Source: JAKZRT01 sp965247915
GTDB lineage: Bacteria; Pseudomonadota; Alphaproteobacteria; Rhodobacterales; Rhodobacteraceae
Assembly: GCA_965247915.1 (NCBI GenBank)
Contig: OZ252048.1
Location: 930,001-994,000, forward strand
Direction of reading: 5' to 3'
DNA length: 64,000 nucleotides
Shown: positions 1-8,768 of the stretch, in pieces
Layout: each line of letters begins with the position of its first letter
How positions within the stretch are numbered: position 1 is the stretch's first letter
Notes under the pieces: model-generated
Database searches by the model: none
Told to the model about the DNA's origin: nothing
What the model saw: the letters and a program-made list of their open reading frames with translations, nothing else
Made by a program: the position numbers and the translations under genes

Positions 1-220
1 CGACGGCCTTATCACCGCTCAGATTCACTTGTGGTATCGAACTGTCTTTGACCCACATTTCAAACACAAACAGTCGTTTGTTCTGGCTGTTGCTGTCGGG
101 CAACTCGAAACGCTGGACGAGACCCCATTCGAGCCCGGGCGGCTGAAAGTCGTAAGCTTCAATCACTCCGAAGATAGCCGGGGTGATGGCTAGAACTAGC
201 GCCTTAATCACCGCCAGCAC
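1..220 (-). CDS. Hypothetical protein, cut by window start
   Basis: An open minus-strand frame runs from a GTG at 220 (alternative GTG at 211) off the left edge without a stop; an in-frame stop lies just upstream (236-238). About 73 residues are visible. The first 20 or so are hydrophobic (VLAVIKALVLAITPAIFGVI), as in a signal anchor, and the rest is polar. No family is recognised. The start is uncertain because the Shine-Dalgarno is weak. It may only be a chance open frame. Confidence 0.35.
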   Translation of the reverse strand, partial: MLAVIKALVLAITPAIFGVIEAYDFQPPGLEWGLVQRFELPDSNSQNKRLFVFEMWVKDSSIPQVNLSGDKAV

Positions 221-248
221 CCCTTGGTGCGATTCCTACATAAGGCCG

Positions 249-300
249 CAAATACTTCGGGGGTGAATTCGCCTTTGGCGAAGCGGGGGCAGCGCCCCCG
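249..300. repeat. GC-hairpin intergenic repeat, member 1
   Basis: An AAATACTTCGGGGG head is followed by two hairpins: TTCGCC/GGCGAA with a TTT loop, and CGGGGGC/GCCCCCG (284-300) with an AGC loop. The layout matches members at 3024-3112 and 9590-9660. It lies just past the stop of the UbiH-like gene and may terminate or stabilise its transcript. Confidence 0.55.
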
Positions 301-342
301 TTTCAGGGTCTGCACCGGACCCGAACCGGTACCTCCTGCCCT

Positions 343-1545
343 TCAAGTGCGTCCCAAACCCAGCCCCGCGCGCATCAGCCCCCGGCGGATCGGCGCGGCG
401 TCATGGATCAGCCTGATCGCCTCGGCGCGCAGATCTCTGAGCGCGCTGCCGCCGGCCATCGAGGTGCGATTGAGCGCGTCGATACCGGCCAGCCGCGCCG
501 CTATTTCGGGCCGCCGCCGGTCGTATTGCCTGAGCATCCCAGCCGATCCCAGATCGTCCGGCGCGGCCACCGCGAGGTCGCGCAACGCCCTTATGTCGGC
601 CAGACTCATGTTCAGCCCCTGCGCGCCGATCGGCGGCACCACATGGGCGGCCTCGGCGACCAGCGCGGCGCGCGGCGCGCTCAGCCGGTCGGCGATCTGT
701 CCGATGATCGGCCAGAGGCTGCGCGGCCCGGCCAGCCGCAGCGCGCCCAGGACACCCGCCGACCGTTCGGTGGCGGCCGCCTCGAACGCCGGACCGTCCA
801 GCGCCATAAGGCGGCGCGCAATTTCGCCGCGCTCCATCCAGACCACCGCCGATGACGGGCGCCCCGCCTGATCGGGCAACGGCACAAGGGTGAAGGGCCC
901 GCCCGAGCGGTGCACCTCGGTCGAGGTATTGTCATGCGGTACCGCATGGGTGACGGCGAACACCACAGCCTTTTGTCCATAGCGCCGCGTCTTCACCCCG
1001 ATCCCCAGGGCGTCGCGGGTGGGCGAGGCGCGCCCGTCGGCGGCGATCAGCAGCCACGCGGTAACGCGGTCGCCGTCGGTCAAGGTGATGCGCGCCTCGG
1101 CCTCGCGCGCCAGCACGCCCGCCAGCCCGACCCCGGACAGGACCGTGACCTCCGACATCGCCGCCAGCGCTGCCGCCAATTTGCGCCTGAGCAGCCAGTT
1201 GGGCAGGTTCCAGCCAAACGGCGCGTCCGAGATCTCGCTGGCATCAAAAGTTCGGCTGGCGCGCGGCGCGCCGGTGACGGGATCGGCATCGACGATGCGC
1301 ATCGCGGCAAGCGGCGTGGCGGCGGCGGCAAAGGCCGCCCACAGACCGGACTCGGCCAAAAGCGCCTGCGCCGGTTGCAGGAATACGGTGGTTCTGAGAT
1401 CGGCGCCGGGGTCAGCGGCACCGGTTATCGGTGGCGCAGGGTCGGCGGAGACCACCGAAAACCCGGCCCGCGCCATCAGGGCGGTTGCCATCATCCCGGC
1501 GATGCCGCCACCGGCCACGAAAACATCGGTCTGGATCTGGGTCAT
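343..1545 (-). CDS. UbiH/UbiF-family FAD hydroxylase
   Basis: Predicted 400-residue class A flavoprotein monooxygenase of the UbiH/VisC/COQ6 family, which hydroxylates the ubiquinone ring at the inner membrane. The N-terminus has a dinucleotide-binding motif, VFVAGGGIAGMMA. Near the C-terminus, EAAHVVPPIGAQGLNMSLAD corresponds to the usual GDAAHxxxPxxGQGxN flavin motif, but the normally conserved Gly-Asp pair reads Ala-Glu. The ATG at 1545 is chosen because the frame above it overlaps the HAD gene and is compositional shadow. It starts one base after the HAD stop, so the two are probably cotranscribed. Ring position cannot be assigned from sequence alone. Confidence 0.8.
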   Translation of the reverse strand: MTQIQTDVFVAGGGIAGMMATALMARAGFSVVSADPAPPITGAADPGADLRTTVFLQPAQALLAESGLWAAFAAAATPLAAMRIVDADPVTGAPRASRTFDASEISDAPFGWNLPNWLLRRKLAAALAAMSEVTVLSGVGLAGVLAREAEARITLTDGDRVTAWLLIAADGRASPTRDALGIGVKTRRYGQKAVVFAVTHAVPHDNTSTEVHRSGGPFTLVPLPDQAGRPSSAVVWMERGEIARRLMALDGPAFEAAATERSAGVLGALRLAGPRSLWPIIGQIADRLSAPRAALVAEAAHVVPPIGAQGLNMSLADIRALRDLAVAAPDDLGSAGMLRQYDRRRPEIAARLAGIDALNRTSMAGGSALRDLRAEAIRLIHDAAPIRRGLMRAGLGLGRT

Positions 1546-1546
1546 T

Positions 1547-2209
1547 CTATGGTGCCTCGCCCAGAACCCGGCCCAGAAACGCGCGCAGGTCATCGGTGTG
1601 AAAATCGATATGCGCAGCGGGCGCCGCGACCGGGGCCACATGAACCGTGCGCATCCCCATTGCTTTGGGGGCTTTGAGATTGCGCGCGTCATCCTCGAAC
1701 ATCGCGGAAGTGTCCGGCGCAGCACCGATCCTGGCCAGGATCGCCTCGAAGGCATCGCGCTCGGGTTTGGGCCGAAATCCGGCCTCCTCGATGCCGAAGA
1801 CCGCCTCGAAACACGCCGAAAGCCCGCGCGCCGCCAGAACCCGGCGCGCAAAGGGCGCGGGGCCGTTGGTATGGACCACGCGGCGCCCCGGCAGCGACGC
1901 GATCCGGTCGGCAAGGTCAGGATCGGGCGCCAGTGCGTCAAAACATATATCGTGAACTTCGTGCAGATAGGGGCCGGGGTCGATAGAATGTTCGCGCATC
2001 AGCCCGGCCAGCGTGGTGCCATAGCGCGCCCAGTAATCGCGGCGCAGCCGGTCGGCCCGGGCGCGCGTCACCCCGAGCGCGGCCATCACGTAGGCGGTCA
2101 TGCGGGTCTCGATCTGATCGAAAAGCCGCGCCTCGGGCGGGTAAAGCGTGTTGTCGAGGTCAAAGACAAAGGTCTCGATATGGGCAAAAGCGGTGCGCGG
2201 CATAGGCAC
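1547..2209 (-). CDS. HAD-family pyrimidine 5'-nucleotidase-like phosphatase
   Basis: 220-residue haloacid-dehalogenase hydrolase. Motif I is FDLDNTLY with nucleophile Asp17 and Asp19; motif II is VHTNGP; the motif III lysine is in FRPKPE; motif IV is MFEDDARN. This layout matches the SDT1-like pyrimidine 5'-nucleotidase group that dephosphorylates UMP/CMP, although substrates of HAD enzymes are hard to predict. A second ATG six bases downstream (2203) is an equally good start. It is the first gene of a two-gene unit with the UbiH-like gene. Confidence 0.75.
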   Translation of the reverse strand: MPMPRTAFAHIETFVFDLDNTLYPPEARLFDQIETRMTAYVMAALGVTRARADRLRRDYWARYGTTLAGLMREHSIDPGPYLHEVHDICFDALAPDPDLADRIASLPGRRVVHTNGPAPFARRVLAARGLSACFEAVFGIEEAGFRPKPERDAFEAILARIGAAPDTSAMFEDDARNLKAPKAMGMRTVHVAPVAAPAAHIDFHTDDLRAFLGRVLGEAP

Positions 2210-2298
2210 AGGCTAGGGCCACGGGCGACCGCGCGCAATCGCTTGATCTCGGGCCTTGCCCGGGGATAGGGTCGGCCCGATCAGCGAGGGGGCAGATA

Positions 2299-2952
2299 AT
2301 GTCTGACATGAAATCCGGCCACAAAGACGCTTATGCGCTGATCCTCGAGGCGATCGACGTGGGCCTCTACGGCCCCGGCGACCGGCTGGTGGAAAGCGAA
2401 CTGGCAGATCGCTTCGGGGTGTCGCGGACACCGATCCGCGAGGCCCTGCAGCGGCTGGAAACCCAATCGCTGCTGGCCCGCGACGGGCGCAGCCTGATCG
2501 TCGCCGCGCTCGATCACACCCAACTGGCCGAGCTATATCTGGTGCGCGCGCATTTGGAAGGTCTGGCGGCGCGGCTGGCGGCCCAGCACGGCACCGAGGA
2601 AGAGATTCAGGTGCTGCGGGTGATGGTTGAAAAGGACGAAAGGCTTCTGGGTGACCCGGCGGCACTGGCCCGCGCCAACCGGCGGTTTCACAAACAGGTG
2701 CATCTGGCCAGCCACAACCGGTATCTGGTGCAGCAGCTCGATCTGGTTTACCGGACCATGGCGCTGATGGCGACCACCTCGCTGGCGGTCGAAGGGCGCG
2801 GACGCACCGCGCTCGACGAACACGACGCCATCATCACGGCCATTGAGGCGCGCGACGGGGCCGCCGCCGAGCATGCGCTGAAAAATCACATCAGCCGCGC
2901 CTTCGAGACCCGCCTGCACGCCAACGCCATCAATTATGAGGCCGATGGCTAA
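2299..2952 (+). CDS. GntR-family regulator, FCD type
   Basis: 217-residue DNA-binding regulator. Residues about 10-70 form a GntR winged helix (ESELADRFGVSRTPIREALQ). Residues about 80-205 are an FCD effector domain in which metal-binding histidines are plausible (FHKQVH, DEHDAI, KNHI). FadR/FCD proteins usually sense small carboxylates or sugar acids and repress nearby catabolic genes. No such operon is adjacent, so the target is unknown. The start is supported by a GAGGGGG Shine-Dalgarno. It is divergent from the HAD gene. Confidence 0.85.
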   Translation: MSDMKSGHKDAYALILEAIDVGLYGPGDRLVESELADRFGVSRTPIREALQRLETQSLLARDGRSLIVAALDHTQLAELYLVRAHLEGLAARLAAQHGTEEEIQVLRVMVEKDERLLGDPAALARANRRFHKQVHLASHNRYLVQQLDLVYRTMALMATTSLAVEGRGRTALDEHDAIITAIEARDGAAAEHALKNHISRAFETRLHANAINYEADG

Positions 2953-3023
2953 GATCGCACCCGGAACCCCTCTTGATTTGAACGCCCACGGCGCATGACA
3001 TGCCTTGGGCCGGCCGCCCATTT

Positions 3024-3112
3024 TGCATTTATCATTTTTCCGGAAAAACTCCGGGGGAGCGCGAGGGGGCAGCGCCCCCTCGCCCGTGGCGACGCAGTAC
3101 GCGGCGCAATAC
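3024..3112. repeat. GC-hairpin intergenic repeat, member 2
   Basis: Head box ATCATTTTTCCGGAAAAACT, then CCGGGGGAGC, then a perfect 10-bp stem GCGAGGGGGC/GCCCCCTCGC (3061-3070 and 3074-3083) closed by AGC, then a GCGGCGCAATACC tail. It is the fullest member of the family and sits between the GntR gene and the 3' end of the glycosyltransferase gene. Confidence 0.65.
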
Positions 3113-3135
3113 CTGCCGATGACCCACGAAAGCGT

Positions 3136-5013
3136 CTACGTGTCAGCCGTCGTGCCGACCCCGTGCTCGGTCTTGTCCCAATAAAACGGATGGCCGGACA
3201 ACTCGGAAAGCCCGCGAAACGCCGCCACCGTGGCAAACGGGAAATAGCCCAGAAGCGTCAGCACCCATGGGGCCAGATATTTCTTGCCCGGGGTCCAGAC
3301 CGCCAGTACGCCGACGCCGACCGAGACGATCTCGGCCAACAGAAAGACCCCCGCCACGGCCAACAGGACGCCAGCGCCGAGCACGGCGTGAAACGGGTGC
3401 CACAACCCGAACAGCGCCGGCCAGAAGGTCCAGAGAAGCGGCGCCAGCACGAACTGGCTGAGGGTGCCCAGAAACAGCACCTGGAAGCCGAAAAACCGCC
3501 ATGGCCCAAGGTCGGCCAAAAGCTGGCGCGGCGCGCGCATATGCACCGCGTAGGTCACGGCGTAACCTTTCAGCCAGCGCGCGCGCTGCTTGATCCACGG
3601 CCAGAGCCGACAGTTGGCCTCCTCGTGGGTGACCGTGTCGACCAGTTCCACCCGGTAGCCGTGCCGCGCCAGCCGGATGCCCAGGTCGGCGTCCTCGGTG
3701 ACGTTATGCGCGTCCCAGGCGCCGAGGGCTTCGAGCGCATCGCGTCGGAAAAACAGGCTGGTCCCGCCTAATGGCACGGCAAATCCCAGGCGCTGAAGAC
3801 CCGGCAGCACAATGCCGAACCAGACCGCATATTCGATGGTGAAAGCGCGCGACAGCCAGTTTTTGCGCGGGTTGTAGTAATCCAGCCGTCCCTGCAGGCA
3901 AGCAACCTCGGGCCCGCGCCGCGCGAACCGGGCCACTACCTTGTTGAGCTGATCGGGTTCCGGCCAGTCTTCGGCGTCGTAGACCCCGATCACCTGGCCG
4001 CGACAGAAATCCAGCGCAAAATTCAGCGCCCGCGGTTTGGTCCTGATCGCCCCGGGCGGCACTTCGATGACCCGAAACCACGGCGGCAGGCCGGTGCGCG
4101 CGATGGTCGCTTTGGTGGCGGTGTCGCTGGCCTCGACCACCAGGCAGATCTCCAGAAGTTCCCTTGGGTATTCCAGCGCTTCCAGGCGTTTGATCAGTGT
4201 CCCGGCGATCTCGGTCTCGCGCAGCAGCGGCACCAGGATCGACACCTCCGGGTGCCGCAGAAACGGGATCGTCGCACCCTCCGGGTCGTCTTCGCGGATC
4301 GGGCCGTGCCGCAAATGCAGCCAGGCGGCGGCAAATTTCAGCGACAGCGACGCCACCATGGTCAAGAGCGCCCAGATCAGCACCGCCGTCACAAAGCTTA
4401 AGGGTGACACGATGGCCCAAGCCACGAAGGCCAGCGCCATGACGGTCGAAAATGCCCGCACCTCGGATATTGGCCAGCTGCGGCAGCTTTCGCGCTCATT
4501 GACGCGGGTCTCGGCCCGCCGCGCCAGCTGCCGCGATCGCTGGCGCAGGATGGCCAAAGCGACATCGGCCTCGGCGGCCAGTGCGGGAATGATCGGCGCG
4601 CCGCCCATGTCTAGCTGGTCCAGCCGGACCGGGTCGGGTGTCGCCACAACGACGGCGCCGCCGATAGTGCGCCAGGGCACCAGCCCGAGGGTCAGACACA
4701 CGTCCGCCCCGAGCGTGTCGATCAGCCGGGGATCGGGCGGATCGCGCTCGAGGTCGATGACCCGCGCGCCGGTCTGAATGGAGCGCGCGCGCAAGAGGTC
4801 GGGCTCGCTGATCATTTTCCGGCTGAGCAACAACCGACCCAAGCCAATGCCAAGCCGCACCCGGTCGGCGTCGGCCGCGGCAAGATGCGCGCCGGATAAA
4901 AGGCCCATGGTGCGCAGGACATGGCCAAGATTTCGCGGTGACCGTTGCGACCGGAAATCAGGCTTTCGAAGCGGTGGCGGCGACATAACAAGTCGCAACT
5001 GGGCAGGGGACAT
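3136..5013 (-). CDS. Processive GT2 glycosyltransferase with GspE-N-like domain
   Basis: Predicted 625-residue inner-membrane glycosyltransferase. Residues about 50-160 resemble the N-terminal domain of GspE/PilB ATPases (LLLSRKMISEPDLLRA; LVPWRTIGGAVVVATPDP). Two membrane helices follow, then a GT2 core from about residue 254: YDAEDWPEPDQL near 343, TEDADLG near 438 and QRARWLKGY near 476, the QxxRW signature of processive synthases. The C-terminal third has further helices. It probably polymerises and exports a surface polysaccharide. The ATG at 5013 is chosen over the far upstream start (5274), which would run through carA; ATG 4986 is possible. A CtrA box lies about 48 bases upstream. Confidence 0.8.
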   Translation of the reverse strand: MSPAQLRLVMSPPPLRKPDFRSQRSPRNLGHVLRTMGLLSGAHLAAADADRVRLGIGLGRLLLSRKMISEPDLLRARSIQTGARVIDLERDPPDPRLIDTLGADVCLTLGLVPWRTIGGAVVVATPDPVRLDQLDMGGAPIIPALAAEADVALAILRQRSRQLARRAETRVNERESCRSWPISEVRAFSTVMALAFVAWAIVSPLSFVTAVLIWALLTMVASLSLKFAAAWLHLRHGPIREDDPEGATIPFLRHPEVSILVPLLRETEIAGTLIKRLEALEYPRELLEICLVVEASDTATKATIARTGLPPWFRVIEVPPGAIRTKPRALNFALDFCRGQVIGVYDAEDWPEPDQLNKVVARFARRGPEVACLQGRLDYYNPRKNWLSRAFTIEYAVWFGIVLPGLQRLGFAVPLGGTSLFFRRDALEALGAWDAHNVTEDADLGIRLARHGYRVELVDTVTHEEANCRLWPWIKQRARWLKGYAVTYAVHMRAPRQLLADLGPWRFFGFQVLFLGTLSQFVLAPLLWTFWPALFGLWHPFHAVLGAGVLLAVAGVFLLAEIVSVGVGVLAVWTPGKKYLAPWVLTLLGYFPFATVAAFRGLSELSGHPFYWDKTEHGVGTTADT

Positions 5014-5040
5014 GGCGCACCGATAGGGAACAGGAATTTC

Positions 5041-5076
5041 CGACAATTGGCGACAATTGGTTAAGGATCGGTTAAC
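5041..5076 (-). promoter_or_regulatory. CtrA-type box upstream of the glycosyltransferase
   Basis: TTAA at 5061-5064 and TTAA at 5072-5075 are separated by exactly seven bases and followed by C, which is the TTAA-N7-TTAAC consensus of the cell-cycle and motility regulator CtrA. A tandem CGACAATTGG duplication (5041-5060) adjoins it. The site lies 48 bases upstream of the proposed start at 5013. Confidence 0.5.
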
Positions 5077-5116
5077 CGTAATGATCTGATAACTAGGGTT
5101 AATTCGCCAGGCAATC

Positions 5117-6286
5117 TTACCCTTCGGCGCGCGCTGCCATCGCCCGGGCAAAGCGTTCGAACAGGTAATAGCTGTCCTGCGGTCCGGGGCTTGCCTCGGG
5201 GTGGTATTGCACCGAAAAGACCGGACGGCTGGCCATCGCGATGCCGCAGTTCGAGCCGTCGAACAGCGACACATGGGTTTCCCTGACGCCCGGCGGCAGG
5301 GTCTGGCTGTCGACCGTGAAGCCGTGGTTCATCGAGGTGATTTCGACCTTGCCAGTCGATAGATCCTTGACCGGGTGGTTGGCGCCATGGTGGCCGTGGT
5401 TCATTTTGACGGTGCGCGCGCCCAGCGCCAGCGCCAGCATTTGATGGCCCAGACAGATGCCAAAAACCGGTATCGCGGTGGTCTCAAGCATCTCGGTGAT
5501 CATCGGCACCGCATAAGCGCCGGTGGCCGCCGGATCGCCGGGACCGTTCGACAGGAAAAGCCCGTCAGGGGCGTGGGCTTTCACGTCCTCGGCGGTTGCG
5601 GTCGCGGGCAGCACGGTGACATCGCAGCCCGCACTGGCCAGGCAGCGCAGGATATTGCGTTTGGCCCCGTAATCTATCGCCACGACCCGGTGCCGGGCTT
5701 GGGTCTGGCGGGCATAGCCTTGTGGCCAGGCCCAGCGCATTTCGTCCCAGCGATAGGATTGGGCACAGGTCACATCCTTAGCCAGATCGAGCCCCTCGAG
5801 ACCGGGAAAGGCCCGCGCGCGGGCCACCAGAGCGGCGATGTCGAAATCGCCCGCAGGGTCGTGGGCCAGCGCCACATGGGGCGCGCCCTGGCGGCGGATC
5901 GCGCGGGTCAGACGGCGGGTGTCGACGCCGCCGATGCCGATCCGCCCACGCCGCTCAAGCCAGCCGCCCAGCGGCTCGGCGGCGCGCCAGCTCGACGGCG
6001 CGGTCGGGTCCCATTTCACCACCATGCCCGCCGCGACCGGGTCGGCGGTTTCGTCGTCGTCAGGGTTCACGCCGACGTTGCCGACATGGGGAAAGGTAAA
6101 GGTGACGACCTGACCGGCGTAGGACGGGTCGGTCATGATCTCCTGATAGCCGGTCATGGCGGTGTTAAAGCACAACTCGGCCTCGCAGGTGCCCGTCGCG
6201 CCAAATCCGGCCCCAAAAAAGATCGTGCCGTCGGCCAGCGCCAGGCAGGCCGTGGGTTTTTTGGGCGAGCTTTGGGTGGCGGACAC
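5117..6286 (-). CDS. carA: Carbamoyl-phosphate synthase small chain
   Basis: 389-residue glutamine-hydrolysing subunit that passes ammonia to CarB to make carbamoyl phosphate for arginine and pyrimidine synthesis. The N-terminal CPSase small-chain domain has LADGTIFFGAGFGA and FNTAMTGYQEIMTDPSY. The C-terminal class I amidotransferase domain has the nucleophile Cys near residue 275 in GICLGHQ and the His-Glu pair in VQYHPEASPGP. Length is normal. It is divergent from yqeY, with 155 bases between the two starts; carB is not in the window. Confidence 0.96.
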   Translation of the reverse strand: MSATQSSPKKPTACLALADGTIFFGAGFGATGTCEAELCFNTAMTGYQEIMTDPSYAGQVVTFTFPHVGNVGVNPDDDETADPVAAGMVVKWDPTAPSSWRAAEPLGGWLERRGRIGIGGVDTRRLTRAIRRQGAPHVALAHDPAGDFDIAALVARARAFPGLEGLDLAKDVTCAQSYRWDEMRWAWPQGYARQTQARHRVVAIDYGAKRNILRCLASAGCDVTVLPATATAEDVKAHAPDGLFLSNGPGDPAATGAYAVPMITEMLETTAIPVFGICLGHQMLALALGARTVKMNHGHHGANHPVKDLSTGKVEITSMNHGFTVDSQTLPPGVRETHVSLFDGSNCGIAMASRPVFSVQYHPEASPGPQDSYYLFERFARAMAARAEG

Positions 6287-6441
6287 GGGGCGGGCGGACT
6301 TTCATCACAAGCGGCAAATTGAGCCGGGTTTATGGGCGCGCTGCCCGACGGTCAAGCGTCCAATGGCGCATGCGTGGTTGCGGTGCGCGGATGGGCTCGT
6401 TATCTTGCGGGCTTGCGTGCCTAACCAAGGGTGACAAAGCC

Positions 6442-6900
6442 ATGGCCATGCGAAGCCGCGTCGATGATGCGCTGAAAACGGCAATGAGAAACCGCGACAG
6501 GCTGCGATTATCTACCCTGCGGCTGATCAATGCCGCGATCAAGGACAGGGAAATTGCCAAGCGCGGCGATGGTGGTGACGAGGCCGTCTCGGACACCGAA
6601 ATACTCGGCCTGATGGGCAAGATGGTCAAACAGCGGCAGGAAAGCGCGCGCGCCTACGAGGAGGGCGGGCGGCTGGAGCTAGCCGATCAGGAGCGCGAAG
6701 AAATCTCGGTGATCGAAGAGTTCCTGCCGCGCAAGCTGGATGCGGCGGCGACCGCGACCGCGATCGATGCCGCGATCGCCACGACCGGGGCCGAAGGCAT
6801 CCGCGACATGGGCCGGGTTATGGCCGAACTGAAGCGCAAATACACCGGGCGCTTGGATTTCGGCAAGGTCGGCCCGATGGTCAAGGATCGGCTGGGCTGA
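6442..6900 (+). CDS. yqeY: GatB/YqeY domain protein
   Basis: 152-residue stand-alone YqeY protein: mostly helical, related to the C-terminal tRNA-binding part of GatB. Characteristic segments are LSTLRLINAAIKDREI, EISVIEEFLPRKL and GRVMAELKRKYTGRLDFGKV. Its role is uncertain, possibly linked to aminoacyl-tRNA amidation. The ATG at 6442 has an AAGG upstream; a second ATG is at 6448. The longer open frame from 6319 would overlap the promoter region shared with carA and is not preferred. Confidence 0.88.
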   Translation: MAMRSRVDDALKTAMRNRDRLRLSTLRLINAAIKDREIAKRGDGGDEAVSDTEILGLMGKMVKQRQESARAYEEGGRLELADQEREEISVIEEFLPRKLDAAATATAIDAAIATTGAEGIRDMGRVMAELKRKYTGRLDFGKVGPMVKDRLG

Positions 6901-6934
6901 CCGGCGAGTATCCGCCATTCCACCGCAAGGCCAA

Positions 6935-6960
6935 AGTGTCCACGTGTGGACATGGGGTTA
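6935..6960. repeat. Short inverted repeat shared with the phaR 3' region
   Basis: TGTCCAC and GTGGACA flank a two-base centre and are followed by TGGGGTTAA. The same word, TGTCCAC-AT-GTGGA then TTGGGGTCAA, occurs at 54350-54370, again just past a plus-strand stop codon. It could be a terminator-like hairpin or a protein site. Confidence 0.35.
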
Positions 6961-7160
6961 AAGCGTGGAAATCATTGGATTAAGCTATCATTGACCGGCA
7001 AGTTTATTTTTGGGCACCGGCGGCGCAATGTGCCACGAATGCCAACCTGCGCTTGCTGCGGTGCCTGCCCCATCCACTATCCCGGGATGTATCCGCCGCT
7101 GGTGGGATCGTATCGTGACCGTCCGGTGAAGGTGCTCTGGCGAGGATAAGCTGGTCGCTG

Positions 7161-8693
7161 TTACGCTGCCGGGGCAGCGTAACACCAAGGCAAAAGTTCA
7201 TCGATGCGGGTGATCTTGTGATCGGCGATGCGGCTCAGAACATCTGTGAGCCAGCCCTGAGGGTCAACGCCGTTCAGCTTGGCTGTCTCAATCAGCGTGT
7301 AGGCAATGGCGGCTGATCGGCCGCCACGCTCGGACCCGGCAAAGAGCCAGTTCTTGCGGCCTATGGCGATGGCCCGCATTCCCCTTTCGGCTGTGTTGTT
7401 GTCTATCTCCAGCAAGCCGTGATCAAGATAGGGCCTGAGCCGTTTGATGCGGGTGATGGCATAGCGGATTGCCTGCGCCAGCGGCGTTTTGCCAGAGATG
7501 CGCGTGAGCTGTGCACCGAGCCACGTGTCGGGATCATCGAGAACCTGCTTTGCCTTTGCCTGCCTCAACCGCACCCGCTCATCCGGCGGCGATCCACGGG
7601 CTTGCTTCTCGACCGCGTAAAGTTCGGCGATGCGCCTGATCGCTTCTTCGGCGATGGCAGAGCCCTGGGATTGCTGCACATCGACGAACTTGCGCCGGAT
7701 ATGCGCCATGCAGGCCACCTCGTGAATACGGCCTGAGCGGTACAGCTCTTCAAATCCAGCGTAGCCATCGGCGTGCATCCAGCCGGTGTAGTCCTTGAGA
7801 TGGCCGATTGTACGTATGCCCTTTCGGTCGACACTGAACTGATACCAGGCCGCCGGGGACGCATCGCCAGCCCATGGCCGTTCATCTCTGGCGTATGTCC
7901 AGAACCGTGCCGTCTTGCATTTGCCGCTACCCGGCGCCTGCATCTTCACGGGCGTATCATCAGCGAAGATTGCTTGTCCGTTCAGGACATGACGGCCAAT
8001 GGCATCAGCCAGGGGTTCGAGCAGCGCCGTGGAGTTGCCGACCCAGTCAGCCAAAGTTGAGCGTTCAAGGTCGATCCCGTCGCGGTCGAAGATTTGCGAT
8101 TGGCGATAGAGCGGCAGATGATCCGCGTATTTGTTGACCAACACATGCGCCAACAGACCGGGTCCTGGACGACCGCGTTCGATGGGACGCGATGGCAATG
8201 CGGCCTGGCTGATCTTCTCGCAGCAGGTACAGGCCATGCGCGGACGCACGATCCGGTTCACGACAAAACGCCCCGGCTTGTATTCCAGCTCTTCGGTCAC
8301 ATCCTCGCCGAGTCGGCGCAGTCTGCCGCCGCAAGATGCGCAGTCTTCGCCGATTCCAATTACGGTCTCGTTGCGCGGCAGGTGATCGGGCAGTGGGCGG
8401 CGCTTTGGCTGCCGTTTCTCATCGGCATCGTCGGACGACGGCTCGGGGGGCGGGCTTTCCGCCGCCCGTGCGATCTCTTGCTCTTCCAGTTTCAGTTCAA
8501 GCTGATCAAGGCTTTCTGAACGCGAACCGAACTGATGACGACGCAGGCCCGCGAGTTGATGCTTCAGCTTCTCGATCAACACATCGCGGCTCTTCAGCCC
8601 GGCATTCCGGTTCGTCAGTTCTGACGCCATGGAAGCGATCAACGCCTTCAATGCCGACGGGTCATCAGGCAGCTTTTTGATGTCATCGAGCAT
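7161..8693 (-). CDS. tnpC: IS66 transposase TnpC
   Basis: 510-residue DDE transposase of the IS66 family. The N-terminus is a coiled region (KLKHQLAGLRRHQFGSRSE), followed by a CxxC zinc-finger-like segment (CASCGGRLRRLG) and the catalytic domain: first Asp in IFADDTPVK, second in WMHADGYAGF, Glu in EIDNNTAERGMR. The C-terminus carries the IS66 tail TLIETAKLNGVDPQGWLTDV. Full length and apparently intact. Confidence 0.95.
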   Translation of the reverse strand: MLDDIKKLPDDPSALKALIASMASELTNRNAGLKSRDVLIEKLKHQLAGLRRHQFGSRSESLDQLELKLEEQEIARAAESPPPEPSSDDADEKRQPKRRPLPDHLPRNETVIGIGEDCASCGGRLRRLGEDVTEELEYKPGRFVVNRIVRPRMACTCCEKISQAALPSRPIERGRPGPGLLAHVLVNKYADHLPLYRQSQIFDRDGIDLERSTLADWVGNSTALLEPLADAIGRHVLNGQAIFADDTPVKMQAPGSGKCKTARFWTYARDERPWAGDASPAAWYQFSVDRKGIRTIGHLKDYTGWMHADGYAGFEELYRSGRIHEVACMAHIRRKFVDVQQSQGSAIAEEAIRRIAELYAVEKQARGSPPDERVRLRQAKAKQVLDDPDTWLGAQLTRISGKTPLAQAIRYAITRIKRLRPYLDHGLLEIDNNTAERGMRAIAIGRKNWLFAGSERGGRSAAIAYTLIETAKLNGVDPQGWLTDVLSRIADHKITRIDELLPWCYAAPAA

Positions 8694-8768
8694 GGCTGAT
8701 ACCTACCACTTATCCGGGACGGTGGGAATCCCACAACGGCATCAATCCTTTGGAAATAAATGGTTTAC

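Noticed and set aside
1019..2269. 416-residue plus-strand open frame opposite the UbiH-like and HAD genes
   Set aside because: Shadow frame of two genes with intact family motifs.
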